Source: Acidimicrobiales bacterium
Lineage (GTDB): Bacteria > Actinomycetota > Acidimicrobiia > Acidimicrobiales > JADJXE01
Direction: 5' to 3'
Assembly (NCBI GenBank): GCA_016716005.1
Contig: JADJXE010000001.1
Location: forward strand, 2,183,001 to 2,247,000
Length of the DNA stretch: 64,000 nucleotides
Shown here: one piece after another, positions 35,843-44,221 of the stretch
How positions within the stretch are numbered: the first letter of the stretch is position 1
Layout: each line of letters begins with the position of its first letter
Notes under the pieces: generated by a model
What the model saw: the letters and a program-made list of their open reading frames with translations, nothing else
Database searches by the model: none
What the model was told of the DNA's origin: nothing
Program-made: the position numbers and the translations under genes

Positions 35843-36340
35843 CCGGGCCGAGCGTGGCCACGGCACGCCGGAGGACGCGGACCGTTCACGACAGTTTCAA
35901 CATCTGCCCCTTCCCTCACAGGAGCCACAGGCCCTAGCATGCGGCCCAGCCGGTCCCCGGACCGGTGGCGATGCGTGCGGAAGGGAGGTGGTGCATCATG
36001 CGCCGCGGCACCAGCTGGCGTTAGCCGGCAGGGGCTGAGCGGCGCGGAGGGGTGAGCGCCTGCCACCTGGCCGGGGCGATGGCCCGGTGACAGCGTCCCT
36101 CGACGTCCTCGGCTCGAGCCGGTAGAGACGGGCCCTCGGCGCCCGCCCGCCGCGACCTCGCCGCCACCTCGTTCCACGGGCTCGCAGCCCGGTTCCCGCA
36201 CTCCACGTCGCAGCCCGAACCCCGCCCGCCCGAGAGGTGGACCGGTCGACGCGGTCGGCCCCGCCGGGGGCCCCGACGCGCCCGGCCGGGGGCGCTCGGC
36301 GCACGTCCTGGCTCCCGACCGGTGGGATGATGCGGGCTCA
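35843..36340. other. 498-bp gene-poor region with leader-like short ORF
   Basis: No conventional gene is seen. It holds a hairpin at about 35951-35966 (CCGGTC-CCCG-GACCGG), a TAGCAT box at 35934-35939, and an 8-residue ORF (35998-36024) behind a strong GGGAGGTG ribosome site. Downstream are GC-rich inverted segments up to the amine oxidase gene. I could not match it to a known riboswitch or structured RNA. Confidence 0.4.
35998..36024 (+). CDS. 8-residue leader peptide candidate
   Basis: ATG followed by codons for RRGTSWR and TAG. The ribosome site AAGGGAGGTG ends 7 nt before the ATG and is stronger than those of most real genes here. It may be a regulatory leader for the amine oxidase gene about 320 nt downstream, or the start of an unannotated small RNA. 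Confidence 0.3.
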   Translation: MRRGTSWR

Positions 36341-37699
36341 GTGGACGTCTGCGACGTGGTGGTGGTGGGAGCCGGCCTGGCCGGGCTGGGGGCGGCGCGG
36401 CGCCTGGCCGACGCCGGCCGCGAGGTGCTCGTGGTGGAGGCGCGCGACCGGGTCGGCGGTCGCCTCCTCGGGCACGACCTCGGCGACGGCACGGTGGTGG
36501 AGCTCGGTGGCCAGTGGGTCGGGCCGACACAGGACCGCGTGAACGCCCTCGTGCGCGAGCTCGGCCTCACGACGTTCCCGACGTATGTCACCGGGGACCA
36601 CCTGGCTGCCGTCGGGGGTGACGTGCGCCGCTACCGCGGCGGCACGCCGCCGTTCTCGCCGATCGTGCTGGCCGACCTGCTGCAGGCCCAGCGCCGCCTC
36701 GAGCGGATGGCCCGCCAGGTGCCGCTCGACGCGCCGTGGGCGGCTCCCCGCGCCCGCTCGTGGGACGCCGAGACCTTCGACGGGTGGCTCCGCCGCAACG
36801 TGGCGACCGCCACCGGGCGCACCTTCTTCCGCATCGTGGCCGATGCGGTCTTCGCGAGCGACGCCAGCACGCTCTCGCTGCTCCACCTGCTCTTCTACGT
36901 GCACTCCGGCCGCGGCCTCGACCGCCTGCTCGGCACCGCCGGCGGCGCCCAGCAGGACCGCGTGGTCGGCGGGTCGCAGCTGCTCGCGGTCGGCCTGGCC
37001 GACCGCCTGGGTCCCCGGGTGCGGCAGGGCCACCCGGTCCGTCGCCTGGATCACCGGGGCGGGCGCGTGCGGGTGTTCGCGGACGGCCTCGAGGTCGAGG
37101 CCCGCAGGGCGATCGTGGCCGTGCCGCCCACCCTCGCCGGGCGCATCGCCTACGACCCGCCGCTGCCCGGGGCGCGCGACCAGCTCACCCAGCGGATGCC
37201 CATGGGCGCGGTGGTCAAGTGCATGGCTGTGTACGAGCGGCCGTGGTGGCGCGACGAGGGGCTCTCCGGCTCGGGGGCCACCGACGTCGCGCCGGTGGGC
37301 CTGACGTTCGACAACTCGCCCCCGGGCGGCACGCTGGGCGTGCTGCTGGCCTTCGTGGAGGGCCGGCACGCGGTCGCGTTGGGTCGGGTCTCGCCGGGTG
37401 ATCGTCGCCGGGCCGTGATCGATGCCCTGGTGCGCCTGTACGGGAGCCGGGCGGCTGCGCCCGTCGACTACGTGGAGCGCGACTGGGCCGCCGAGGAGTG
37501 GAGCCGCGGCTGCTACGGCGCTCATCTCCCGCCCGGGGCCTGGACGCAGCTCGGGCCGGACCTGCGGCGCCCGGTCGGGCGCATCCACTGGGCCGGCACC
37601 GAGACCGCCGAGGTGTGGAGCGGCTACATGGACGGCGCCCTCGAGTCGGGCGACCGCGCCGCCGCCGAGGTGCTGGCCGCACTCGCCGGCGGGGGCTGA
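36341..37699 (+). CDS. FAD-dependent amine oxidase family protein
   Basis: A 452-aa flavoprotein. The N-terminal dinucleotide fold VVVGAGLAGLGAARRLADAG, the ARDRVGGR motif and the C-terminal HWAGTETAEVWSGYMDGALESG are typical of the monoamine oxidase family. ELGGQWVG marks the substrate region. GTG 36341 starts the first beta strand directly. No signal peptide. The substrate may be an amine or polyamine; this is not shown by sequence. An 18-bp tandem repeat spans its stop codon. Confidence 0.9.
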   Translation: MDVCDVVVVGAGLAGLGAARRLADAGREVLVVEARDRVGGRLLGHDLGDGTVVELGGQWVGPTQDRVNALVRELGLTTFPTYVTGDHLAAVGGDVRRYRGGTPPFSPIVLADLLQAQRRLERMARQVPLDAPWAAPRARSWDAETFDGWLRRNVATATGRTFFRIVADAVFASDASTLSLLHLLFYVHSGRGLDRLLGTAGGAQQDRVVGGSQLLAVGLADRLGPRVRQGHPVRRLDHRGGRVRVFADGLEVEARRAIVAVPPTLAGRIAYDPPLPGARDQLTQRMPMGAVVKCMAVYERPWWRDEGLSGSGATDVAPVGLTFDNSPPGGTLGVLLAFVEGRHAVALGRVSPGDRRRAVIDALVRLYGSRAAAPVDYVERDWAAEEWSRGCYGAHLPPGAWTQLGPDLRRPVGRIHWAGTETAEVWSGYMDGALESGDRAAAEVLAALAGGG

Positions 37700-37721
37700 G
37701 CGGCCGGCGGGGGCTGAGCGG
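37686..37721 (+). repeat. 18-bp tandem direct repeat
   Basis: CCGGCGGGGGCTGAGCGG at 37686-37703 is repeated exactly at 37704-37721. The first copy includes the amine oxidase stop codon, the second is just beyond it. It looks like a slippage duplication and has no obvious function. Confidence 0.7.
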
Positions 37722-37769
37722 GCGGCGGGCGAGTAGCGGGCGGGCGGTCCCACGGGCGAGGCTGGCACG

Positions 37770-38966
37770 GTGACGCTGCAACGGGTCGTGGTGGTGGGTG
37801 CCTCGCTGGCCGGCCTGCGGGCGGCGGAGACGCTGCGCCGGGAGGGGTTCGACGGCACCCTCACGGTGGTGGGCGACGAGCCCCACCTGCCCTACACCCG
37901 TCCGCCCCTCTCGAAGCAGATCCTCAAGGGCGAGTGGGAGCCCGAGCGGGCCGCGCTGCGGCCGGCCGCCACCTACGAGGGGTGGGACCTGCGGCTGGGC
38001 CGGCGGGCCGTCGCCCTCGACGTGGCCGCCCGCCGCGTGCTGCTCGACGGCGACGAGCCCCTGCCCTTCGACGGCCTGGTGATCGCCACCGGGGCCTCGC
38101 CGCGGTGGCCGGCGGGCCTGCCCCGGCTCGAGGGCGTGCACGTGCTGCGCACCCTCGACGACTGCTCGGCCATCAGCGCCGAGGTCGCCCAGGCGCCCCG
38201 GGTGGCGGTGATCGGGGCGGGCTTCATCGGCGCCGAGGTCGCGGCCACCTGCCGCCAGCGGGGGCTCGACGTCGCGCTGATCGAGGCCTTGCCGGTGCCG
38301 CTCGCGCGGGGCCTCGGGGAGCGGATGGGAGCGGCCTGCGCCGAGCTGCACCGCGACCACGGGGTGGCGCTGCACCTGGGGAACGCGGTGGAGACGCTGG
38401 AGGGCGGCAGTCGCGTGGAGGCGGTGCGCCTGGCCGACGGGTCGCGGGTCGAGGCCGATCTGGTGGTGGTGGGGGTGGGCGTGGCGCCGTCGACGGGGTG
38501 GCTCGAGGGCTCGGGCCTGGCCCTGGGCGACGGGGTGCGCTGCGACGCGACCGGCGCGGCCGCGCCGGGCGTGTACGCCGCCGGCGACGTGGCCCGGTGG
38601 CCGCACCCGCTGTACGGCGAGGAGATCCGCGTCGAGCACTGGAGCAACGCCAACGAGCAGGGCGCGGCCGTGGCCAGGAACCTGCTCCACCCCGGCCTGG
38701 CCGAGCCCTTTTCCCCGGTGCCGTGGTTCTGGTCCGACCAGTACGGCACACGGATCACCTTCGTCGGCCGGGTCCGACCCGACGACCATGTGGAGGTGGC
38801 CCGGGGATCGGTGGACGAGCGCCGCTTCATCGCGATCTACGGGCGAGACGGAGTGGTCGTGGGCGCCCTCGGCTTCGACGAGCCCAAGCGCGTCCTCGGC
38901 CTGCACGGGCTGCTGGCCGGCCGGGCGCCCCTGGCCGACGCCGTCGCCGCGGCCCGGGCGGACTGA
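37770..38966 (+). CDS. NAD(P)/FAD-dependent ferredoxin/rubredoxin reductase
   Basis: A 398-aa flavoprotein. It has an FAD motif VVVGASLAGLRAAETLR at the N-terminus, an NAD motif VAVIGAGFIGAEVAA near residue 147, and the YAAGDVARWPHP block that closes FAD. These match ferredoxin reductases that supply electrons to P450s and dioxygenases. GTG 37770. It lies 70 nt after the amine oxidase. It could serve the P450 at 9842, but no ferredoxin gene is nearby. Confidence 0.9.
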   Translation: MTLQRVVVVGASLAGLRAAETLRREGFDGTLTVVGDEPHLPYTRPPLSKQILKGEWEPERAALRPAATYEGWDLRLGRRAVALDVAARRVLLDGDEPLPFDGLVIATGASPRWPAGLPRLEGVHVLRTLDDCSAISAEVAQAPRVAVIGAGFIGAEVAATCRQRGLDVALIEALPVPLARGLGERMGAACAELHRDHGVALHLGNAVETLEGGSRVEAVRLADGSRVEADLVVVGVGVAPSTGWLEGSGLALGDGVRCDATGAAAPGVYAAGDVARWPHPLYGEEIRVEHWSNANEQGAAVARNLLHPGLAEPFSPVPWFWSDQYGTRITFVGRVRPDDHVEVARGSVDERRFIAIYGRDGVVVGALGFDEPKRVLGLHGLLAGRAPLADAVAAARAD

Positions 38967-39087
38967 GGCGCCGGCCGAGGCGCCGGCCAGGGAGGCGCGC
39001 GGCCCCAGCGGCGTCGACGCCCTGCCGGGGTCCGACGCCCCGGAGGTGGGCCCGGCCCCGGCGGGCGGGAGCAGGAAGGGGGATGAT

Positions 39088-40554
39088 GTGGGTGTGAGGG
39101 CGCGTCGGATGTCGACGACACAGCGGATCGGTGCGGCGCTGGTCGCGGCCGGGCTCGCCCTGGGCGGCGTGCTCACGGTGGCCCCGGCCGCGTGGGCCGC
39201 GTCGGCCTTCACCGTCGAGCAGTTCCCCGGAGCGCCGGCCGACGGGCGGGTGGTGGCGCTCACGTTCGACGACGGGCCCGACCCCACCTGGACGCCGCAG
39301 GCGCTCGACGTGCTGGCGTCCCGCGGCGTGACCGCGACCTTCTTCATGGTCGGGCGGAGCGCCGCCGCGCACCCCGACCTGGTCCGGCGGGTCGCCGCCG
39401 GCGGCCACGCCATCGGCGGGCACACGTGGGACCACGCCGACCTCACCCGCACGCGCGACTTCGACGGGCAGGTCGACCGGGCGAACGACCTGCTGGCCTC
39501 GTTGACAGGGCGGCCCGTCACCTGTGTGCGGCCTCCCTACGGGGCGTCGAACGCGTCGGTGGTGCAGCGGCTCGCCGACCGGGGCCTCACGACCGCCCTG
39601 TGGAGCGTCGATCCGCAGGACTACCGCCGGCCGGGCGCCGCGACCATCGCCCAGCGCGCGCTCGCCGGCCTGCGCCCCGGTGCGGTCATCCTGATCCACG
39701 ACGGCGGTGGTGATCGCAGCCAGACGGTGGCGGCGTTGCCCCAGATCATCGATGGCGTCCGGGCCGCCGGCTACCGCATCGTGCCGGTGTGCGGTGCGGC
39801 GCCGGCCGAGCCGCGCACCGAGCGCATCGAGCTCACCGCGGTGGGGCCGGCTTCGGCCTCCGGGTACGCCCTCGACTCCTGGGGCGGCTTGCACGCCTTC
39901 GGCGCCGCGACCCCCGTCGAGCCCTCGGCCACGTGGCCGGGCCGCTACCTGGCCCGCTCGCTGGCGCTGCGCCCGGACGGTGCGTCGGGGTTCGTGCTGG
40001 ACGCCCACGGGGGCCTCCACCCGTTCGGGGGTGCGCCGGCGGTGGTGGGCAGCGGCTACTGGCCCGACCAGGACGTGGCCCGCGACCTGGCGCTGCGCCC
40101 GGACGGTGCGTCGGGGTTCGTGCTGGACGCCCACGGGGGCCTCCACCCGTTCGGGGGTGCGCCGGCGGTGGTGGGCAGCGGCTACTGGCCCGACCAGGAC
40201 GTGGCCCGCCGGATCGTGGTGGGGCCCGACGGCGCCTCCGGCTACGTCGTCGACGCCTTCGGCGGGATCCACCCCTTCGGGGCGGCTCCGGTCGCGCCGG
40301 GGTCGGGCTACTGGGCCGGCCAGGACCTCCTCCGCGACGTGGTGCTGCGCCCGGACGGCGTGTCGGGGTTCGTGCTGGACGCCTACGGGGGCCTCCACCC
40401 GTTCGGGGGTGCGCCGGCGGTGGTGGGCAGCGGCTACTGGCCGGGTCGGGACGTGGCCCGGGCGCTGACGCTGGGTGCCGACGGCGCCAGCGGCGCGGTC
40501 GTCGACCTGTTCGGGGGCGTCCACCCGTTCGGCCCGCCGCCCGCCGGGGGCTAG
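39088..40554 (+). CDS. Secreted polysaccharide deacetylase with C-terminal GLHPFG-type repeats
   Basis: A 488-aa exported enzyme. A signal peptide ends near APAAWA. Residues about 55-235 form a NodB-type deacetylase with TFDDGPDP, HTWDH, RPPYG and LIHDGG motifs, so it removes acetyl groups from chitin- or peptidoglycan-like glycans. The rest is about six copies of a 42-residue repeat with the core (Y)GGLHPFGGAP, likely a surface-binding propeller. GTG 39088 follows AGGAAGGGGG; GTG 39094 is an alternative. Two repeats are identical at DNA level. Confidence 0.88.
   Translation: MGVRARRMSTTQRIGAALVAAGLALGGVLTVAPAAWAASAFTVEQFPGAPADGRVVALTFDDGPDPTWTPQALDVLASRGVTATFFMVGRSAAAHPDLVRRVAAGGHAIGGHTWDHADLTRTRDFDGQVDRANDLLASLTGRPVTCVRPPYGASNASVVQRLADRGLTTALWSVDPQDYRRPGAATIAQRALAGLRPGAVILIHDGGGDRSQTVAALPQIIDGVRAAGYRIVPVCGAAPAEPRTERIELTAVGPASASGYALDSWGGLHAFGAATPVEPSATWPGRYLARSLALRPDGASGFVLDAHGGLHPFGGAPAVVGSGYWPDQDVARDLALRPDGASGFVLDAHGGLHPFGGAPAVVGSGYWPDQDVARRIVVGPDGASGYVVDAFGGIHPFGAAPVAPGSGYWAGQDLLRDVVLRPDGVSGFVLDAYGGLHPFGGAPAVVGSGYWPGRDVARALTLGADGASGAVVDLFGGVHPFGPPPAGG
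39961..40209 (+). repeat. Tandem 126-bp coding repeat, 123 bp identical
   Basis: 39961-40083 and 40087-40209 are identical over 123 bp, in a 126-bp (42-codon) period inside the deacetylase gene. A third, diverged copy with long identical blocks begins near 40350. This indicates recent duplication or gene conversion of the repeat domain. Confidence 0.9.
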
Positions 40555-40563
40555 GATCGTCTC

Positions 40564-40719
40564 GTGGCCGGTGGCATCGTCATGGTCGTCCTCCTCCTGC
40601 TCTTCCCGTTCGTGTTCACCATCACGCTGTCGGTGGTGGCCGGGCTCCTCGGCAAGCTGCTGAAGGACGAGGGAGAAGCCACGCACCCCGGCAGCGAGCT
40701 GATCGAGCTCAACACCTGA
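40564..40719 (+). CDS. Small membrane protein, 51 aa
   Basis: Starts GTG 40564 and ends TGA 40719. A strongly hydrophobic N-terminal helix (about residues 5-30) is followed by a charged tail (KDEGE). TAGGAT (40552-40557) lies 6 nt upstream and includes the stop codon of the deacetylase gene. I recognise no family. Coding is supported by the clean promoter spacing and by low stop density in a GC-rich frame; function unknown. Confidence 0.55.
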   Translation: MAGGIVMVVLLLLFPFVFTITLSVVAGLLGKLLKDEGEATHPGSELIELNT

Positions 40720-40766
40720 GGCGGCCCGGGCCGACGGCCCGGGGCCGCGCACCGGAGGAGGGGTCG

Positions 40767-42380
40767 GTGCCGGCGAGACGCATCACCAGGCCGAGGATGG
40801 TGTGCACCCTGGCTGCGATCGCGCTGGTCGCCGCCCTGGCCGCCGGCTGCACCGGCGGGAACGACGACGAGGGGCCGGCGGCCGACGTGACCACCACGAC
40901 GGTGGGCGAGCCCCAGGCCGGTGGGACCCTCGTCGTGGGGCTCGAGGCCGAGACCGACGGCTTCGACCCCACCCAGAACCGGTGGGCGATCTCGGGCCTG
41001 GCGGTCGCCAAGACCATCTTCGAGCCGCTGGTGGCGGTGGCCGCCGACGGCTCCATCCAGCCCTACCTGCTCGAGTCGATCGAGCCCAACGACGATGCCA
41101 CCGTGTGGACGCTCCGGGTGCGCCCCGGGATCACCTTCCACGACGGCACCCCCCTCGACGCCGCTGTGGTGAAGGCCAACCTCGACCTGTCGATGGCGTC
41201 CATCACGACGACCGGTGCGCTCATCTTCGGGCCGGTCGAGTCGGTCGAGGCCATCGACCCGATGACGGTCGAGATCCGCATGAGCGAGTCCTGGTACCCG
41301 TTCCCGGCCTCCCTCCTGGGCCAGTTCGGCTACATGGCCTCGCCGGCCCAGCTCGCGGACCGCGACGGCGGTCCCCGTGCCCCGGTCGGCACCGGGCCCT
41401 TCGTGTTCGAGTCGTGGCAGCGCGACAGCCAGCTCACGGTGGTCCGCAACGCCGACTACTGGCGCGAAAGCCTCCCCTACCTCGACGAGATCACGTTCCG
41501 TCCCCTGCCCGACGAGGGGACGCGCTACAACGCCGTGACCACGGGGGCGGTCGACGTGGTGGTCACGGGCAACGGGGCGGCCATGGAGGACCTGGGCGAC
41601 GACCCCGACTACACCGTCGCCGAGTACCGCGGCAACGAGGCGATCAACGTGATCTTCAACACCGCCGCACCGCCGTTCGACGACGTGCGAGTGCGGCGGG
41701 CCCTGGCCCTCGCCACCGATCGCGAGGCGGTGAACGCGGTGTCCGGCGGCGGCGTGCGGGCCGACGCCGACGGGCCCATCGCGCCCACCTCGGAGTGGTA
41801 CGCCCCGACGGGCTACCCGGCCTTCGACCCCGACGAGGCCCGCCGGCTCGTCGCCGAGTACGAGGCCGAGACCGGCACCGACCTGGCGTTCACCCTGAAC
41901 ATGCCGGCTGCTCCCCAGACCCTCCAGTTCGCGCAGCTGCTGCAGGCCGAGTGGAAGGACGTCGGAGCCGACGCCGAGATCGTGCCGGTCGATCAGCAGA
42001 CCCTCATCAGCGCCGTCGTCGCCAAGGACTTCCAGGCCAGCGGCTGGCGCAGCTTCGAGTTCCTCGACCCCGACTCGCTCTATCCCTACTGGCGCTCGGG
42101 CGGGGTGAACTTCACCCAGCTCGTCGACCCGGAGGTCGACGCGGCCCTCGACGCCGGTCGCTCCTCCCCGGATCGGGCCACCCGCCAGGAGGCCTACGCG
42201 GCATTCGGCCGCCGACTGGGCGAGCTGGTGCCGGCCGTGTGGATCGGGCACAACGTGTGGGGCGTCATCGCCGCCTCCAACGTGCACGACATCACCGAGT
42301 GGACCCTCCCCGACGGCGAGCCCGGCATGCCCCTGTTCGCGGGCAACTTCGAGCTCGCCCAGATCTGGCGCAGCCGTTGA
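40767..42380 (+). CDS. ABC transporter substrate-binding lipoprotein, family 5 (peptide/nickel type)
   Basis: A 537-aa extracellular binding protein. The lipobox LAAGC follows a hydrophobic segment; a Thr/Asp linker leads into GGTLVVGLEAETDGFDP and the ITFHDGTPLDAAVVKAN block typical of family 5 proteins. GTG 40767 has GGAGGAGGGG upstream. No permease or ATPase gene accompanies it in the window, so it must share a transporter or act alone. It precedes a secretory lipase by 11 nt. Confidence 0.92.
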   Translation: MPARRITRPRMVCTLAAIALVAALAAGCTGGNDDEGPAADVTTTTVGEPQAGGTLVVGLEAETDGFDPTQNRWAISGLAVAKTIFEPLVAVAADGSIQPYLLESIEPNDDATVWTLRVRPGITFHDGTPLDAAVVKANLDLSMASITTTGALIFGPVESVEAIDPMTVEIRMSESWYPFPASLLGQFGYMASPAQLADRDGGPRAPVGTGPFVFESWQRDSQLTVVRNADYWRESLPYLDEITFRPLPDEGTRYNAVTTGAVDVVVTGNGAAMEDLGDDPDYTVAEYRGNEAINVIFNTAAPPFDDVRVRRALALATDREAVNAVSGGGVRADADGPIAPTSEWYAPTGYPAFDPDEARRLVAEYEAETGTDLAFTLNMPAAPQTLQFAQLLQAEWKDVGADAEIVPVDQQTLISAVVAKDFQASGWRSFEFLDPDSLYPYWRSGGVNFTQLVDPEVDAALDAGRSSPDRATRQEAYAAFGRRLGELVPAVWIGHNVWGVIAASNVHDITEWTLPDGEPGMPLFAGNFELAQIWRSR

Positions 42381-42391
42381 CGGGGGGTGGG

Positions 42392-43660
42392 GTGCGCGAC
42401 CACCGACGGCTGAACCGGGTGATGGTGGTCGTGGCGGCCGTGCTGGGCACCCTCGCCGTGGTCGCCTCGGTGGTCGTCGCCGTGGTGGCGATCGTGATCG
42501 ACCGGGCGGTCACGGTGGACACCGTCACCGACCCCGAGGTGCTGGCCTTCTACGACGCCCCGTCCGGGTGGGAGGACGCCGCGCCGGGCGAGCTGCTGCG
42601 GTCGGCTCCGCTGCCCGGCGGCCCGGCCGCGGCCCGGGCGTGGCGGGTGCTGTACCGGACCGAGGGTGCGTCGGGGGAGCCTCGCGTGTCGTCCGGCATG
42701 GTGTTCGCCCCCGAGGGCGCGACCCCGCCCGGCGGTCGGCCGGTGGTGGCCTGGGCCCACCCCACCGTGGGCATGGGCCGCAGCTGCACCCCGTCGCTCC
42801 GGGTCGACCCCATCGCCGACATGCCCTGGCTGGAGGGGATGCTGTCGCAGGGCTGGGTGGTGACCGCCACCGACTACGCCGGCCTCGGCACCGACGGTGA
42901 CCTGGCCTACCTGATCAGCGCGGCCGAGTCGTACGACGTGCTCAACTCCGTCCGCATGCTCGACGGCCTGCCCGAGGCCGGCGCCGGCGACCGCTACGCG
43001 CTCTGGGGCCACTCCCAGGGGGGCCACGCGGTGTACGCCGCGGCCGAGGTGGCGAGCGGGTACCTGCCCGACGAGGAGCTGGTCGCCGTGGCGGCGGCGG
43101 CGCCGGCCACCGCGCTGGTGCCGCTGGTCGAGGCCCAGTGGGACACCACGATCGCCTGGGTGCTCGGCTCGGAGGTGCTGCAGGCCTGGCCGCAGCAGTA
43201 CCCGGCCCTCGACGTCGATGCCGTCACCACGGAGGAGGGCCGGGACCGCGCGCGGGGGCTGGCCGACCGGTGCATCGACGCCGGGGCCGTCGAGGCCGAG
43301 CTGATCGACGTGTTCGGTGGCCGTCTCTTCAGCGAGGACCCGATGGGGGAGCCGGCGTGGCGGGAGGTGGCCGAGGAGAACTCGCCGGACGGGCTGCCCA
43401 CCGACGTGCCGATCCTGATCGCCCAGGGCCTGTCGGACCCGGTGGTGCTCCCGCCGGTGCAGCTCGGCTACGTGCGCGGCCAGTGCGAGCGCGGGGTGGC
43501 GCTCAGCCAGGTGTGGATGGGCGAAACGGGGCACACCAAGGCGGCCTGGATCTCGGGGCCGATCGCCACCACGTGGCTGGCCGGGCGCTTCGACGGCGTG
43601 CCGGCTGGCGGCGACTGCGCCGTGGCCCTCCCGCCGCTGCGCGCCCGGTCGCGCGGCTGA
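42392..43660 (+). CDS. Secretory lipase-like alpha/beta hydrolase
   Basis: A 422-aa protein with one N-terminal helix (about 10-35) that acts as signal or anchor. The nucleophile elbow is WGHSQGGHA, with VVAWAHPTVGMG forming the oxyanion region and a late His in GETGHTKAA, matching the LIP/secretory lipase family. GTG 42392 starts 11 nt after the binding-protein gene, so they may be one transcript. Substrate probably a lipid ester. Confidence 0.86.
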   Translation: MRDHRRLNRVMVVVAAVLGTLAVVASVVVAVVAIVIDRAVTVDTVTDPEVLAFYDAPSGWEDAAPGELLRSAPLPGGPAAARAWRVLYRTEGASGEPRVSSGMVFAPEGATPPGGRPVVAWAHPTVGMGRSCTPSLRVDPIADMPWLEGMLSQGWVVTATDYAGLGTDGDLAYLISAAESYDVLNSVRMLDGLPEAGAGDRYALWGHSQGGHAVYAAAEVASGYLPDEELVAVAAAAPATALVPLVEAQWDTTIAWVLGSEVLQAWPQQYPALDVDAVTTEEGRDRARGLADRCIDAGAVEAELIDVFGGRLFSEDPMGEPAWREVAEENSPDGLPTDVPILIAQGLSDPVVLPPVQLGYVRGQCERGVALSQVWMGETGHTKAAWISGPIATTWLAGRFDGVPAGGDCAVALPPLRARSRG

Positions 43661-43726
43661 CCGGCCCGTTGCGCCGGCCCGGCCGCGGGCGTAGCGTTGT
43701 CCAACTCGACACCAGGGGGGTGGTCG

Positions 43727-44173
43727 ATGGTCGCGATCCCTGCTCCGGCCCAGGCGTTGCTCGGCTCCGATGCCGTGGCGCACGTGTGGACCAGCAACCC
43801 GGACGGCTCGCCGCAGGTGTCGGTGGTGTGGGTGCTCGTACGAGGCGACGAGATCCTGTTCGGCACCGACGGGGCGAGCCGCAAGGCGCAGAACCTGGCG
43901 AGGAACCCGCGCGTGATCCTCTCGATCGAGGACAGCGAGCGCAACGAGCGGGGGTTCCAGCGCCATCTGGTCGTGCACGGGCGGGCCACCATCGACGGCG
44001 GCCCCGACCCGGCTGTCATGGACGCCATGGCGATGAAGTACCTCGGGCTCGACCGGCACCCGCTGGCCATCCGCACGTCTCCCACCGCGGTGGTGGTGCG
44101 GGTGGAGATCGACCGCATCAGCGGGCTCGGTCCCTGGGTCGACGACCGCTCCCTGCAGCCCACCGGCTCCTGA
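43727..44173 (+). CDS. PPOX-class F420-dependent enzyme
   Basis: A 148-aa split-barrel protein of the same family as the one at 23373, with AHVWTSNPDGSPQVSVVW, GASRKAQNLARNPRV and a terminal VVVRVEIDRISGLGPW. It is likely to bind F420 or a flavin. ATG 43727 follows an AGGGGGG site. A TAGCGT box at 43692-43697 would give a leader of about 25 nt. Confidence 0.86.
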   Translation: MVAIPAPAQALLGSDAVAHVWTSNPDGSPQVSVVWVLVRGDEILFGTDGASRKAQNLARNPRVILSIEDSERNERGFQRHLVVHGRATIDGGPDPAVMDAMAMKYLGLDRHPLAIRTSPTAVVVRVEIDRISGLGPWVDDRSLQPTGS

Positions 44174-44221
44174 CCCACACCGGCCGCGGCGCTGCGGCCG
44201 GCCCGGTGGGACGATGAGCGG

